Positions 52,729 to 62,145 of a DNA stretch of 64,000 nt are shown here, piece after piece. The DNA comes from Mycoplasma testudineum (GTDB lineage Bacteria; Bacillota_I; Bacilli_A; Mycoplasmatales; Metamycoplasmataceae): assembly GCF_002245785.1 (NCBI RefSeq), contig NZ_NNCE01000006.1:23976-87975 (forward strand). Direction: 5' to 3'. Below the pieces are notes generated by a model. It saw only the letters and a list, made by a program, of their open reading frames with translations. It had not been told where the DNA came from and made no database searches. The position numbers and the translations under genes were made by a program. The first letter of the stretch is position 1; the number at the start of each line of letters is the position of its first letter.

Positions 52729-53637
52729 ATGAAATTATATAAAAAATTATTACTAGGATCTGTAATACCGATAGCTTCAATTGGTTTTGTAGCTTGTTCA
52801 ACAGTTACTCCATCTGTTACTTCAGAGGTTGTTAAAAATTTAAGAACTTTAGTATTTGAAGGTGGTTTGAATGAATTAACTCAATCTTTAGATACTAATA
52901 TAACTAAATCTTCTGCAGATGTAAAAGCAGCTTACGACAAAATCGGAGCAACAACAAATATCAAAGATGATAAATTAGATCCTGCAGTATCGAAAAATTT
53001 AAAAATATTTTTAAGAGATTACTCAACATGAATAATTTCTAATCCAAATAAGTTACAAATAGTTGATACTGAAAATAATCCAATTTCTGCTCAAGATTTG
53101 TTTAAAAATCCAATTGCAATTGATTTTAAAAATGTAACAAGTCATAGTAAAATAAATTATTATCACCCATATACACTTATAAATATTTTCAATAAAGAGG
53201 AAATAAATTCACCTGCGTATTATGACACAAGCATAGATGAACACCGTGACGGTCAGAGCTATACTCATAACCATAATCACTCACACGATCACGGAGATGG
53301 ACATTCACATGACCACGGAGATGGACACGGGCACTCACATGATCATACTGGAGAAGATGATATAAATTCACCACAAGATAATGTTATGTCAACTTACGTT
53401 AGTTATGAAGGTGGAGTTTTTATGAGAGTTGATAGAACATATAAAAGTGAGTTATTTTCAGGAATCAGAGCTAGCAGAACAATTGTTAAATTTGACAGAA
53501 CATTCCCGATTCAAGAATTTACAAACTGAGTTCATGCAGCACAAGAAAAAGAATCTAATGCCGATACACTTTTAGAAAATCTAAAACAAAAATACGGAAC
53601 TCCGAAAATTTACATAATTTCCGGAATTAATGAATAA
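52729..53637 (+). CDS. Histidine-rich lipoprotein (probable metal binder)
   Basis: 302 residues. Signal peptide with lipobox IGFVAC, lipidated Cys23. The mature protein has a helical N-terminal domain, then a block at residues 180-206 with 12 His in 27 residues alternating with Asp, Ser and Gly (HSHDHGDGHSHDHGDG type), as in zinc and nickel/cobalt binding loops of ZnuA/AdcA and HypB proteins. A beta-rich C-terminal domain follows. It lies seven bases after the S-component-like gene and before a terminator, so it probably ends the ecf operon and may capture metal for it. Confidence 0.85.
53278..53325 (+). repeat. Two tandem 24-bp units encoding the His-rich block
   Basis: Two near-identical 24-base units (CAC/CAT-TCACA-GATCAC/GACCAC-GGAGATGGA type) encode HSHDHGDG twice, with a partial third copy after them. 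The unit is a multiple of three, so gain or loss of copies would lengthen or shorten the metal-binding block without a frameshift. Confidence 0.75.
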
Positions 53638-53689
53638 TTACATCTTTTAAAGATGGTGCATAATCATTTAATTAAAATTTGATTATGGG

Positions 53690-53723
53690 CGCACTCAAGC
53701 TATAAGCACGAGTGCTTTTTTTT
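53690..53723 (+). terminator. Intrinsic terminator after the ecf operon
   Basis: GCACTC, 13-base loop, GAGTGC and a T8 run. A second imperfect hairpin (GGTGCATAATCA with TGATTATGGGCGC) lies just upstream. Confidence 0.8.
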
Positions 53724-53778
53724 ATTTAAAAATTGACACCTAAATAAATTAAGCGTCAATTTGAATTTTTTAAATTAA

Positions 53779-55074
53779 TTATTTTGATTTAGAATTTGCT
53801 TTAAGTTTATTAATCATGTTTGCCTTATAAACTTCTACTCCAGGATTATCAAAAGGATTAACTTTTAATAAATATCCAGACATAGCAACTGCTCTTTCAA
53901 AAAACATGAATAATGCACCTAATGATTCAGGAGAATTATCTTCAATTATCAATTGAATATTAGGAACTTTACCAACATTAACGTGAGCAGCTAAAGTACC
54001 TTCATATGCAGCTCTATTTATATTGTGCACACTTGTATCAATTAAATAATTTAATCCATCAATGTTTTCAATTGAATCTTCAATTTTTAAATCAAATTGA
54101 GGCTTTTCAACTCACATGATTGTTTCGAAAAGCATTTTTGAACCTTCTTGAATAAACTGTCCAACTGAGTGTAAATCTTGAGAATTAAGTGCAACAGTTG
54201 GGTAAAGTCCTTTTTCAAGTTTTCCTTCTGATTCTGCAAATAATTGTTTTCATCATAAAGTTAAGTGTTTTAAAAATGGTTCATAAGCAACTAATAATTC
54301 TGCTGGGTATTTAGTATGTAATAAATATCTTGCAACAGCGTATTGATAAGCTATATTATTTTCTAAATCACTTGATTTATATAGTTCATTTTCTTTTGCA
54401 GCACCTTTTAAAACTGCTTCTGCATCAATTCCAACACATAACATTGGGAAAATTCCTACTGGTGTTAAAACACTGAATCTTCCGCCAACATTTTCAGGTA
54501 AAACAAATTTTGTATATCCTTTAATTTTTGTTAATTCAGCTAATGTACCAGTATTTGCATCAGTAACAACTGAAATGTAATCTTTTGCATTATGAGGTCC
54601 AACTTTTTTTTCTAATAAAGCACTAAATTCTCTAAAAGCAATAGCTGGTTCAAGTGTTGTACCTGATTTTGAAATTACACAAATTGCAAACTTTTTCTTT
54701 TCAACATATCTAAGTTTTTGATACAAATCTGTTGAAGATAAATTTGTTCCAGCAAAAAGAATTTCCATTGCTCTATTAGTTGGATATTCTCCTTGCAAAA
54801 ATTCAATAGCAGCTTTAGCGCCCATGTATGAACCACCGATACCAATAACTACTAAAATTTCTACATTATCTTTTTGCCATTCTAAAGCCTTAGTTTTCAT
54901 TAGCTTGAATTCTTCTTTATTATAAGTTTCTGGTAAATCTTTTCAACCTAATTTTTCAAAACCTGGAGTGTTGAATTTATTCATTTCCTCATTTATAGTT
55001 TTTACTTTATCTTTGTATTTCAAAATGTTATCCATTGAAACTGCATGATCTAAAATTAATTTGATTTTGCTCAT
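53779..55074 (-). CDS. pgi: Glucose-6-phosphate isomerase
   Basis: Interconverts glucose 6-phosphate and fructose 6-phosphate in glycolysis. 431 residues, the short form usual in Gram-positive bacteria and mycoplasmas. Motifs: [31 protein letters not shown] (sugar-phosphate loop), [13 protein letters not shown], and EVYKANM at the C-terminus. Many UGA Trp codons. AAGGATAT lies upstream; the start overlaps the S1-domain gene by 19 bases. Confidence 0.96.
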
Positions 55075-55394
55075 TTTTTTATATCCTTATCTGCTTGTTC
55101 TTTTAATTTTCAGAAACCGCCACTTGTTGGTTTTAATTCGTATTTACTACGCGGACTCATTAAGTTTGGTCTAATAGCTTTAAAACTTGCTAAAAACCTA
55201 TTATTATTTAAAATTTTTGTGATTTTAACATCAATAAATTCGCCTATTCTTAAATACCTTAGTATATTTGCACTTAATGCTTCAATTTTAATTGAATTTG
55301 ACACAATCCCGCTTCAGCCATTAGTTAGTTCAAGTAAAATACCTTTTTCATTAATTGTTACTATTCTGGCTTTATGTATGCTTCCGATTTCCAT
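55056..55394 (-). CDS. S1-domain RNA-binding protein
   Basis: 112 residues. N-terminus MEIGSIHKARIVTINEKGILLELTNG followed by GEFIDVKITKI and NNRFLASFKAI is a single S1 RNA-binding domain, as in YabR-like proteins. A short basic tail continues across two UGA Trp codons into the start of pgi. Such small S1 proteins precede pgi in other mycoplasmas. Role in translation or RNA turnover is likely but unproven. Divergent from dhaK. Confidence 0.82.
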
Positions 55395-55546
55395 ATTTTT
55401 AATTTTAAACCATTGTAATTGAAAGGGTATAAAAATAATAATTTTCAAAAACGTAAAATTTTTTAAAAAATGTGGAAAAAAACCGTATTAAAAAGTTCTT
55501 ATCTAAAAATTTGCAATATTAAAAATATAATAATAGAGAGGTAAAT

Positions 55547-56518
55547 ATGAAGAAAATAATAAATAAAATTGAAGACATTCTAAAAGAAATGCTAATTGGT
55601 GCTAAATATCTTGATAGTAATATTGAAGTTGATTTAGAATCACAAGTTATATATAAAAAGAAAATTGATAAAAGTAAAGTCTCTTTAATTTCAGGTGGTG
55701 GTTCAGGTCATGAACCAGCACACGGCGGTTATGTTAAAGCAGATTATCTTGATGCTGCAGTTGCAGGTAATATTTTTACTAGTCCAACTCCGGATATGAT
55801 TTTAAAAGCAATGCAATATACTAAAAGCGATAAAGGTGCTCTTTTAATTGTTAAAAACTATTCTGGTGATTTAATGAATTTTTAAATTGCAAAAGAATTA
55901 GCTGAAGCAGAAGGTATTAAATCTAATTTGGTTGTTGTTAATGATGATGTTGCAGTTGAAAACTCAACCTATACACAAGGCAGAAGAGGAATAGCAGGAA
56001 CAGTTCTAGTTCATAAATTTGCTGGTAAAGCAGCTAGTTTAAAAATGGATTTAGATCAAGTTACCGAGATAGCTCAAGAAGTTATTGATAATGTTAGAAC
56101 AATGGGAATTTCATTAGGTAGTGTTACGGTTCCTGCTGTAGGAAAAGCAAGTTTTAAAATTGATGAAGATGAAATGGAAATAGGTTTAGGAATTCACGGA
56201 GAACCAGGAATTAAAAAATCTAAAATGCTGTCTTCAAAAGAAATTGTTAAATTAATTTTAGATAGAATCTTAGCAGATTTAGATTACAAAAATTCAGAAG
56301 TATTAGTTTTAATAAATAATCTAGGTGCAACAACTGACATGGAATTAAGTATTGTTGCTAAAGATACATTTGAATATTTAGAAAGTAAAAATATAAAAAT
56401 AGTTAGAGCTAAAAAGGGAACTTTTATGACTTCTTTAGATATGCCAGGAATATCAATTTCAGTACTTAAAATTACAAAAAAACTTAAACCGATTCTTGAA
56501 AAGTTTGATAGAGATTAA
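55547..56518 (+). pseudogene. dhaK: Dihydroxyacetone kinase subunit DhaK, interrupted by an in-frame TAA
   Basis: DhaK binds dihydroxyacetone for phosphorylation by DhaL. The frame runs 324 codons including the stop, the family length, but codon 113 (55883-55885) is TAA. The flanks stay in one frame and match the family on both sides: SGGGSGHEPAHGGY and GDLMNF before, IAKELAEAEG and LVVVNDDVAV after; the substrate-binding GIHGEPG His is present. The family has Lys or Glu at the stop, so a single AAA or GAA to TAA change explains it. As written, only a 112-residue fragment is made. TATAAT at 55526-55531 and GAGAGGT give a normal start. Confidence 0.88.
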
Positions 56519-56521
56519 TTT

Positions 56522-57103
56522 ATGAATTGAAAAAAAGTTTTTATTGAAATTGCTGATGAAATAATTTCTCAAAAAGACTATTTAACAGATCTAGATATTG
56601 CAATTGGTGATTCAGACCATGGAATTAACATGGAACGTGGTTTTAGTAATGTTAAAGTAGCTATTGAAAATATAGATGAAACTAATGTCCAAGAAATTCT
56701 AAAATCTGTAGGTATGATCTTACTTTCAAAAGTAGGAGGTGCTAGCGGACCTTTATATGGGATGTCTTTTAGAGAAGCTTCAGTAAAAGTTGATAATTCA
56801 ATGTCAAAAGAAGAAATAATTGAAACAATTGCTGCTTCATTTGTCTATACAATTAAACGACTAGGTAAATCACAATTAGGTGATAAAACGATGATGGATG
56901 TTTGAGAAAATTTTGCTAATTTTTATGCTACAGAAAAAGATAAAGCTAAAAATATTAAGAAATTAAATGGATTTGTTGATTCTACAAAAGATATGGAAGC
57001 TAAAAAGGGAAGAGCTTCATTTCTTGGAAAGCGTTCAATTGGAACAATAGATCCAGGCAGCGCTTCAAGCAAAATAATAATTATGGGTTTACTTAATATT
57101 TAA
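56522..57103 (+). CDS. dhaL: Dihydroxyacetone kinase ADP-binding subunit DhaL
   Basis: 193 residues. The nucleotide subunit, with the metal-binding Asp motif IGDSDHGINMERG, the GGASGPLYG loop and GKRSIGTIDPGSASS near the end, all typical of DhaL. Intact, with two UGA Trp codons. It follows dhaK by three bases. Confidence 0.94.
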
Positions 57104-57104
57104 A

Positions 57105-57476
57105 ATGAAACTAATTCTAATCTCACACCATTACAATTTAGTTGAATCAATTAAAGAATATATTATTAATATGCTGCCTGGAATAAAAGCTGATGACATT
57201 ATTAATGCAAGCGGACTTGAAGATAATTCACTAGGAACTGATTTAGAAAAAATATCAGGTTTCATTCAAGAAATTGATTCAAAAATAGTTTTATTACCCG
57301 ATATCGGAAGTTCTGTGATGCAAGCAGAAATTGCTAAAGAAATGTTTCGCGATAAAGAAATTTTAGTAGTTAAAAATGCTTTTCTAGAAAGTGCATTTGC
57401 TATTAGTGCAATTATGGATGATGACATCACTTTTGAAGAAATTCTAAGCAAACTTCAAAATGTAATTAGTAAGTAA
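57105..57476 (+). CDS. dhaM: PTS-type phosphotransfer subunit DhaM
   Basis: 123 residues, the single EIIA-Man-like domain of Gram-positive DhaM, which passes phosphate from HPr to DhaL-ADP. It begins LILISHHYNLVES with the expected active-site His, and has LGTDLEKISGFI and VLLPDIGSSVM. No HPr or EI domain is attached. It starts one base after dhaL and ends at a terminator. Confidence 0.92.
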   Translation: MKLILISHHYNLVESIKEYIINMLPGIKADDIINASGLEDNSLGTDLEKISGFIQEIDSKIVLLPDIGSSVMQAEIAKEMFRDKEILVVKNAFLESAFAISAIMDDDITFEEILSKLQNVISK

Positions 57477-57481
57477 TAATT

Positions 57482-57503
57482 AATGGGTCTAACCCATTTT
57501 TTT
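57482..57503 (+). terminator. Intrinsic terminator after the dha operon
   Basis: AATGGGT, loop CTA, ACCCATT and a T-run, just after the dhaM stop. Confidence 0.85.
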
Positions 57504-57504
57504 A

Positions 57505-57532
57505 TAAAAAAAATGATACCGCTAAGTATCAT
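57505..57532 (-). terminator. Intrinsic terminator after rpmB
   Basis: Minus strand ATGATAC, loop of 6, GTATCAT followed by a run of Ts; about 20 bases after the rpmB stop and back to back with the dha terminator. Confidence 0.82.
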
Positions 57533-57551
57533 GAAGTAATGCAGAGTAATC

Positions 57552-57743
57552 TTAAATAAGACCTTTTTTTCGTAATGTTCTTGCTGTTTTGGCAGTAACA
57601 CGTAGTCTTATTTTTTGACCATTTTGTACCAATGTAATGTATCTTAAATTCAAGTTAAATCTTCTTCTTGTTGAGTTAAGAGCGTGAGATCGGTTATTAC
57701 CAAACATTGGTGCTTTACCTGTTAATTTATCTTTTCCGGCCAT
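57552..57743 (-). CDS. rpmB: 50S ribosomal protein L28
   Basis: 63 residues, highly basic. N-terminus [20 protein letters not shown] and the C-terminal [16 protein letters not shown] are family signatures. The Cys pairs of some L28 proteins are missing, giving the zinc-free form. GGAAC lies before the ATG. A single-gene transcript with its own terminator. Confidence 0.97.
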   Translation of the reverse strand: MAGKDKLTGKAPMFGNNRSHALNSTRRRFNLNLRYITLVQNGQKIRLRVTAKTARTLRKKGLI

Positions 57744-57950
57744 AAGTTCCTTTCATTAGAATGGGTCATAATGTTTTTTAATAATACCACAATACATTTA
57801 GAAAATGCATTTTTAAGTATAACTATAAAATGCTACACTATTTTTAACATTTTCTTATTGAATTGTTTCCTATGTCGCTATGCTTAACTAAAAACCAATT
57901 TAAAAAATAATCTACAATAATTTTGTATGCAACAATAACGTTTAATTTTC

Positions 57951-57956
57951 TATAAT
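57951..57956 (+). promoter_or_regulatory. -10 box of msrB, six bases before the ATG
   Basis: Perfect TATAAT, AATTGT, then the ATG at 57963; no ribosome-binding site. Confidence 0.65.
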
Positions 57957-57962
57957 AATTGT

Positions 57963-58394
57963 ATGAGCAAAATAGATAAAAAAGAATTAAAAAAGAAATT
58001 AACTGATATCCAATATCGTGTAACACAGGAAAACGGTACAGAAGCACCTTATACTAATGAATATGATGAACACTTTGAAAAAGGTATTTATGTAGATATA
58101 GTAGATGGTAAAGTTTTATTTTCTTCAATTGATAAATATAATTCAGGTTGCGGTTGACCAGCTTTTACAAAACCAGTTGAAAACCTAACAGAAATAGTTG
58201 ATAAAAGTCACGGAATGACAAGAATAGAAGTTCGTTCCCAATCTGCCGATAGCCACCTAGGACATGTTTTTAACGATGGTCCAAGAGATAAAGGCGGATT
58301 AAGATATTGTATTAATAGTGCTGCCTTAAAATTTATTCCATATGAAGAAATGGAAAAATCAGGATACGGAGAATATTTAAAGTTATTTAAATAG
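57963..58394 (+). CDS. msrB: Peptide methionine (R)-S-oxide reductase
   Basis: Reduces the R form of oxidised Met in proteins. 143 residues: EAPYTNEY near the N-terminus, [28 protein letters not shown] and the catalytic RYCINSAAL. The two CxxC zinc pairs of the zinc-binding MsrB forms are not complete. One UGA Trp sits inside GCGWPAF. A weak hairpin (AAACC/GGTTT with T-run) at 58401-58430 may end the transcript. Confidence 0.96.
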
Positions 58395-58558
58395 AAAAAT
58401 AAACCAATATCCACAGGTTTTGGGTTTTTAATTTTAAGAGTTATTAGATGTTATGTGATTTACTATGTATGAAAAAATCTGCAAAATTACTAAATTGTCT
58501 TTAGTTTGAAAATACGAATAAATATTTTTTGACAATTGATTTTCAAATTTTGGTAATG

Positions 58559-59128
58559 TTAATTTATGACAGAATGAAAGATACGAGTTAACAGATGCGT
58601 TTTTTTTAAAAATAATAGTTCTTCTTCATTACCAAAAAAAATTACATTTTCTGGATTTTTTTTACAATACAAAATTTCATCTAATGTCAAAATTTGTTGG
58701 CATTGAAAGCTAAATTTGATAGTATTTTTTAATCACTCAAGAGACTTTCCTATTACAATTTTGGGGATTTCATATTTTAAATTATTTATGAAAATTGAAA
58801 TTTTGTTATTCAAGATTCTATCAATTTCTAAATTAATTTGATGCATAAATGAAAAATTAAAATTGTGTTCGTATTTTTTTGTGTGTAAAAAAAGTGATTT
58901 TTTTTCGTAAAACATATTTAAGAAAATTCTCATATCTTTAAAATTTTGAAATCCTAATTTTTTCGACAAATTTGTCAAATAGTTTTTTGAAATATGATGG
59001 GTTATCAATATTTTTTTGATTGGTGAGTTTATGTAAAATTGACAATTTGTAACTATATCTCGAAATATATTTTGTTCACTACTGTTCAATTTTTTTATTT
59101 TTCTGTAACCAATTTTGATATTTAGCAT
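58559..59128 (-). CDS. RpiR-like regulator, short
   Basis: 189 residues. The N-terminal part (about 15-75) resembles the RpiR helix-turn-helix: LNSSEQNIFRDIV, then ISKNYLTNLSKKLGFQNFKDMRIFL, corresponding to the S...I.RF.KKLGF.GF.ELK pattern. The rest should be a SIS sugar-phosphate domain, but it is short and lacks a clear SIS motif (some resemblance at NVIFFGNEE). One UGA Trp. A TAAAGT six bases before the ATG could be a weak -10 box. Function as a transcription factor is plausible only. Confidence 0.55.
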
Positions 59129-59263
59129 ATATAAACTTTACAATAAAAATCACGTAATAACTTTTTAAATCATGTGATTTTATCAATTTTCACTCTTTCA
59201 AGGTCATCAAAATTAATGTAACTTATAATACTTATGTATAAATAAAAAAAATGGAGATGTAAA

Positions 59264-60121
59264 ATGAAATTATTTAAAAAAATTTTGAAATTGTCTTTGC
59301 CAGCAGTTCTTTCTGCTGGTGCAATAATGGCACCTACAGTGACGCTATCAGTAAATGAATATGGAAATTACCCAGTTGACTTACATGGGACTAATGCGTT
59401 TTGAGGAGTTAAGCATCGTAAATTCGAAAGTAGAATTAATGGATTTGTTTTGCCAGGTTACTACGGTAGTTCTTGATTTTCATACTATCCTGGTCAATTA
59501 GACATTGATCTTGATGGATATCAATATATTAAAAGAGATGGCTATTGAAAAGAAAATTGATTCTTGTTTTTCAAATATCATACTTTTGAAGAATATAGTA
59601 GATCAGTAGTAGCTAAAGGACAAGTTAAAGTTGATAGCCGCTATGTAATAGGACAAGGTAAAAAAAATGTAGTTAAATTTATAGATGTAGCAGTGGTTCA
59701 GGCCATAGATACTATAACTTCTAGATCGATTTCACACGGTGTAACAATCAGTACTTCCGGTGAAGTTCAAGGTAAAGTATCGAAAGATGAATTAGGATTA
59801 TCGGCTTCTGCTAAAATTGATATTTCAAGAACATATCTATCTACTAAAAATTTTGAATTAGTTGCGAAAAGTCAAAATTTTAGAGCACCAAATACAGGTT
59901 TTACTGTTCAAACTTATGGCATATCACATAATATACATGTCGGTTATGTTCCTAGAACCGCATTTGTGACAGCTAAGGCAATGATACTAGATGTATATGA
60001 AAATAATGAATCAAAATATAATAATAGTCTTGTCACAGTAACAGAAATAGATGGTGTTAATTACGCTGTAGGATATGTTGATGCAGATACAGGGAAAACA
60101 TTCGCTTATCAATTAGTTTAA
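59264..60121 (+). CDS. Secreted beta-rich protein, unrecognised
   Basis: 285 residues. A basic start and hydrophobic segment ending SAGAIMAPTVTLS (about residues 8-29) form a signal peptide or anchor without lipobox. The N-terminal domain is rich in aromatic residues (Tyr, Trp, Gly). The C-terminal 180 residues are alternating Ser/Thr and hydrophobic strands (SRSISHGVTISTSGEV, LGLSASAKIDISRTY), a pattern seen in aerolysin/MTX2-type pore-forming proteins and in other beta-sandwiches; I cannot tell which. TATAAT at 59224-59229, GGAGATG before the ATG. The next surface-protein gene starts one base after its stop. Confidence 0.7.
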
Positions 60122-60122
60122 T

Positions 60123-62021
60123 ATGACAAAAAAAGCAAAATGATGAACAATTGGAGGTTTGGCTGGGGGACTAATTATTGTAACTCCAATTGTGGGAATT
60201 GGAATTGCTTATGCACAACATATAAATAATTTAAATAAGTTAGTTACAATAGAAAATTTTAATTTTATTGACGAGCAAGATACTTTAGAAATAAATAATG
60301 AATCTTCAGCCGTTATCAATAAGAAAATCAAAGAAGTGTATGGTGACATCAATCAACAGATGAATGATAGTTTCACTCAAAATTATTTCGAAATAAAATT
60401 AGATGTTGACAATTGATATGAACAATTAATGTCCATAAGTTCATATGACTTTGAAAATAAAAATTTGCCATTAATAAATTTAATAAAAAATAATTTTGAA
60501 TTAGGAAATGTTAATTATGATTCGGCAACTTTATCAATAGATACATTTTCATCATTAAATTATTTATTTTTGAAATTATCACTTGGAATTAATAAAAATA
60601 ATGATGAAGTGTTTAAATACATTGAAGAAGTGCTAGCTCCTTGATTTGAAAATGTAATTCTTTCTAAAACTTCATTTAATACATATAGCAAACTAATTTT
60701 GCAACAATTTGCAATTGTATTTAAAATACTTAAATTATCAAATCGTCACAACAATTTGATCGAACGAGTAACTCAAAAATATGTTCATTATCAGGAAACA
60801 CTCCAATCTATTAGTAATCTTTCAGATGTAAAAAAACAATTTGAGTTAGAATTTTTAACGCCTTTAATTCTCCAGGACGGCAATATTGACTTGAGCATTT
60901 CATTAGTTGATGAATTTAATAATCTTTTTGATGGATATGATAATAAAAAAAATGAAATGTCAGAAGAAGATGCAAGAGAATCAATTAGAAAATTAAAATT
61001 ATACTTTAGTTTAAATAACAACATTATTAGAAGTAAAATTGCAAAATATTATTATTATATTCAAAATAAATTTCCGAATTTTGAGTGAAACTATACTACA
61101 TATTTAATTTCTAAAAGTGTGGGTTTTAATTTAAAATTACAGTACACTGTTTTGGATTCTATTTCCAAAATGAGTATTGAAAACTTTAAATACATTGAAA
61201 AAATAAATCTTCAAAAATATATTTCAATTTTAACGTGAAATTTTAGAACCAATTTGATTAATAAATCTAACTTACCAGAGTGATTTGCTAAAACAGAAAA
61301 TATTTTAAATAACTATATTGAATCGTCTGATTTTTTAGAAACGTATAATGGAAATGATAAAATTCAAAATGAAATAAAGTTAATATCCAGAAGTACTAAT
61401 TTAAACATTGTTAAAACTGAATTTGAGTTTTGAAAATTATTGGGCTACGATTTAACGTTTGTAATTTTCTTCTTTTCGAAATTTGATAGTCCTATTTTTG
61501 TAAAAGCTAATCCATATTTTAGTAGGGAAGACAAAGGCGTAGAAGCAGCAATATCTTTTTGAAGCGTTAACCACAGTTTAATCTATTACGCAACAGGCAA
61601 AACTAATTTTAAAATTAAAAACGGAATATTGGAAAATTGAAGAAACGAAGAATCATTTAATTATAATTATCATTTAGTGACCGAAAAATATCTAAGTTAT
61701 TTTCCAGAGTATATTTGAGTTTCAAAACAATTATATAAAGACCCGGGATTTTCCACACAGGTTCAAATAGATGTATTTAAAAAATTTGTTGAAGCAATTA
61801 AAGTAGAAAATAGTCTTATTAGCTATGAACAAATATTCGTTTGAGTTAAAGGTTTGGCAGCTAATAAAGTTCTTTGGAAAGAGCATAAACAATATTTAAC
61901 TGAAGAGGTTTTTGGAAAAATTACTTTAGCGCCTTCAGTGGATAATATTGTGTACCGTGATAATGTTATTGATTTAAATTCAACTTATTATTATCAATTG
62001 ATACTTAAATATTTTGAATAA
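60123..62021 (+). CDS. Membrane-anchored surface protein, unrecognised
   Basis: 632 residues, with many UGA Trp codons and a continuous frame. One N-terminal membrane helix (about residues 8-33) follows MTKKAKWW, without lipobox Cys. The rest is predicted to be extracellular, helical, and rich in Asn, Lys, Ile and Phe, with no repeats. I recognise no family. It begins one base after the stop of the secreted beta-rich protein, so the two are probably made together; a terminator follows. Confidence 0.7.
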
Positions 62022-62036
62022 AATAAAATATTCTTT

Positions 62037-62067
62037 TAAAAGGCGCCAAATATACTGGTGCTTTTTA
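62037..62067 (+). terminator. Intrinsic terminator after the surface-protein pair
   Basis: AAAAGGCGCCA, loop, TGGTGCTTTTT; one bulged G in the left arm. Placed 16 bases after the stop. Confidence 0.7.
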
Positions 62068-62145
62068 AAATCTTTAAACAATTAACATCCTTATTTGTTT
62101 CTTGTATTAAAATTAAACACATAGTTAAATTATAAAAAGGGTATT

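Noticed and set aside
53278..53345. Repeated units as a possible CRISPR array
   Set aside because: The units are contiguous, in frame and encode the His-rich block; there are no spacers and no cas genes. No CRISPR array was seen anywhere in the window.
57844..58047. 67-codon open frame opposite the start of msrB
   Set aside because: Antisense shadow of msrB and its promoter; no ribosome-binding site and no recognisable protein.
58401..58430. Hairpin AAACC/GGTTT followed by TGGGTTTTT
   Set aside because: Weak stem with a 10-base loop and an interrupted T-run; mentioned under msrB only.
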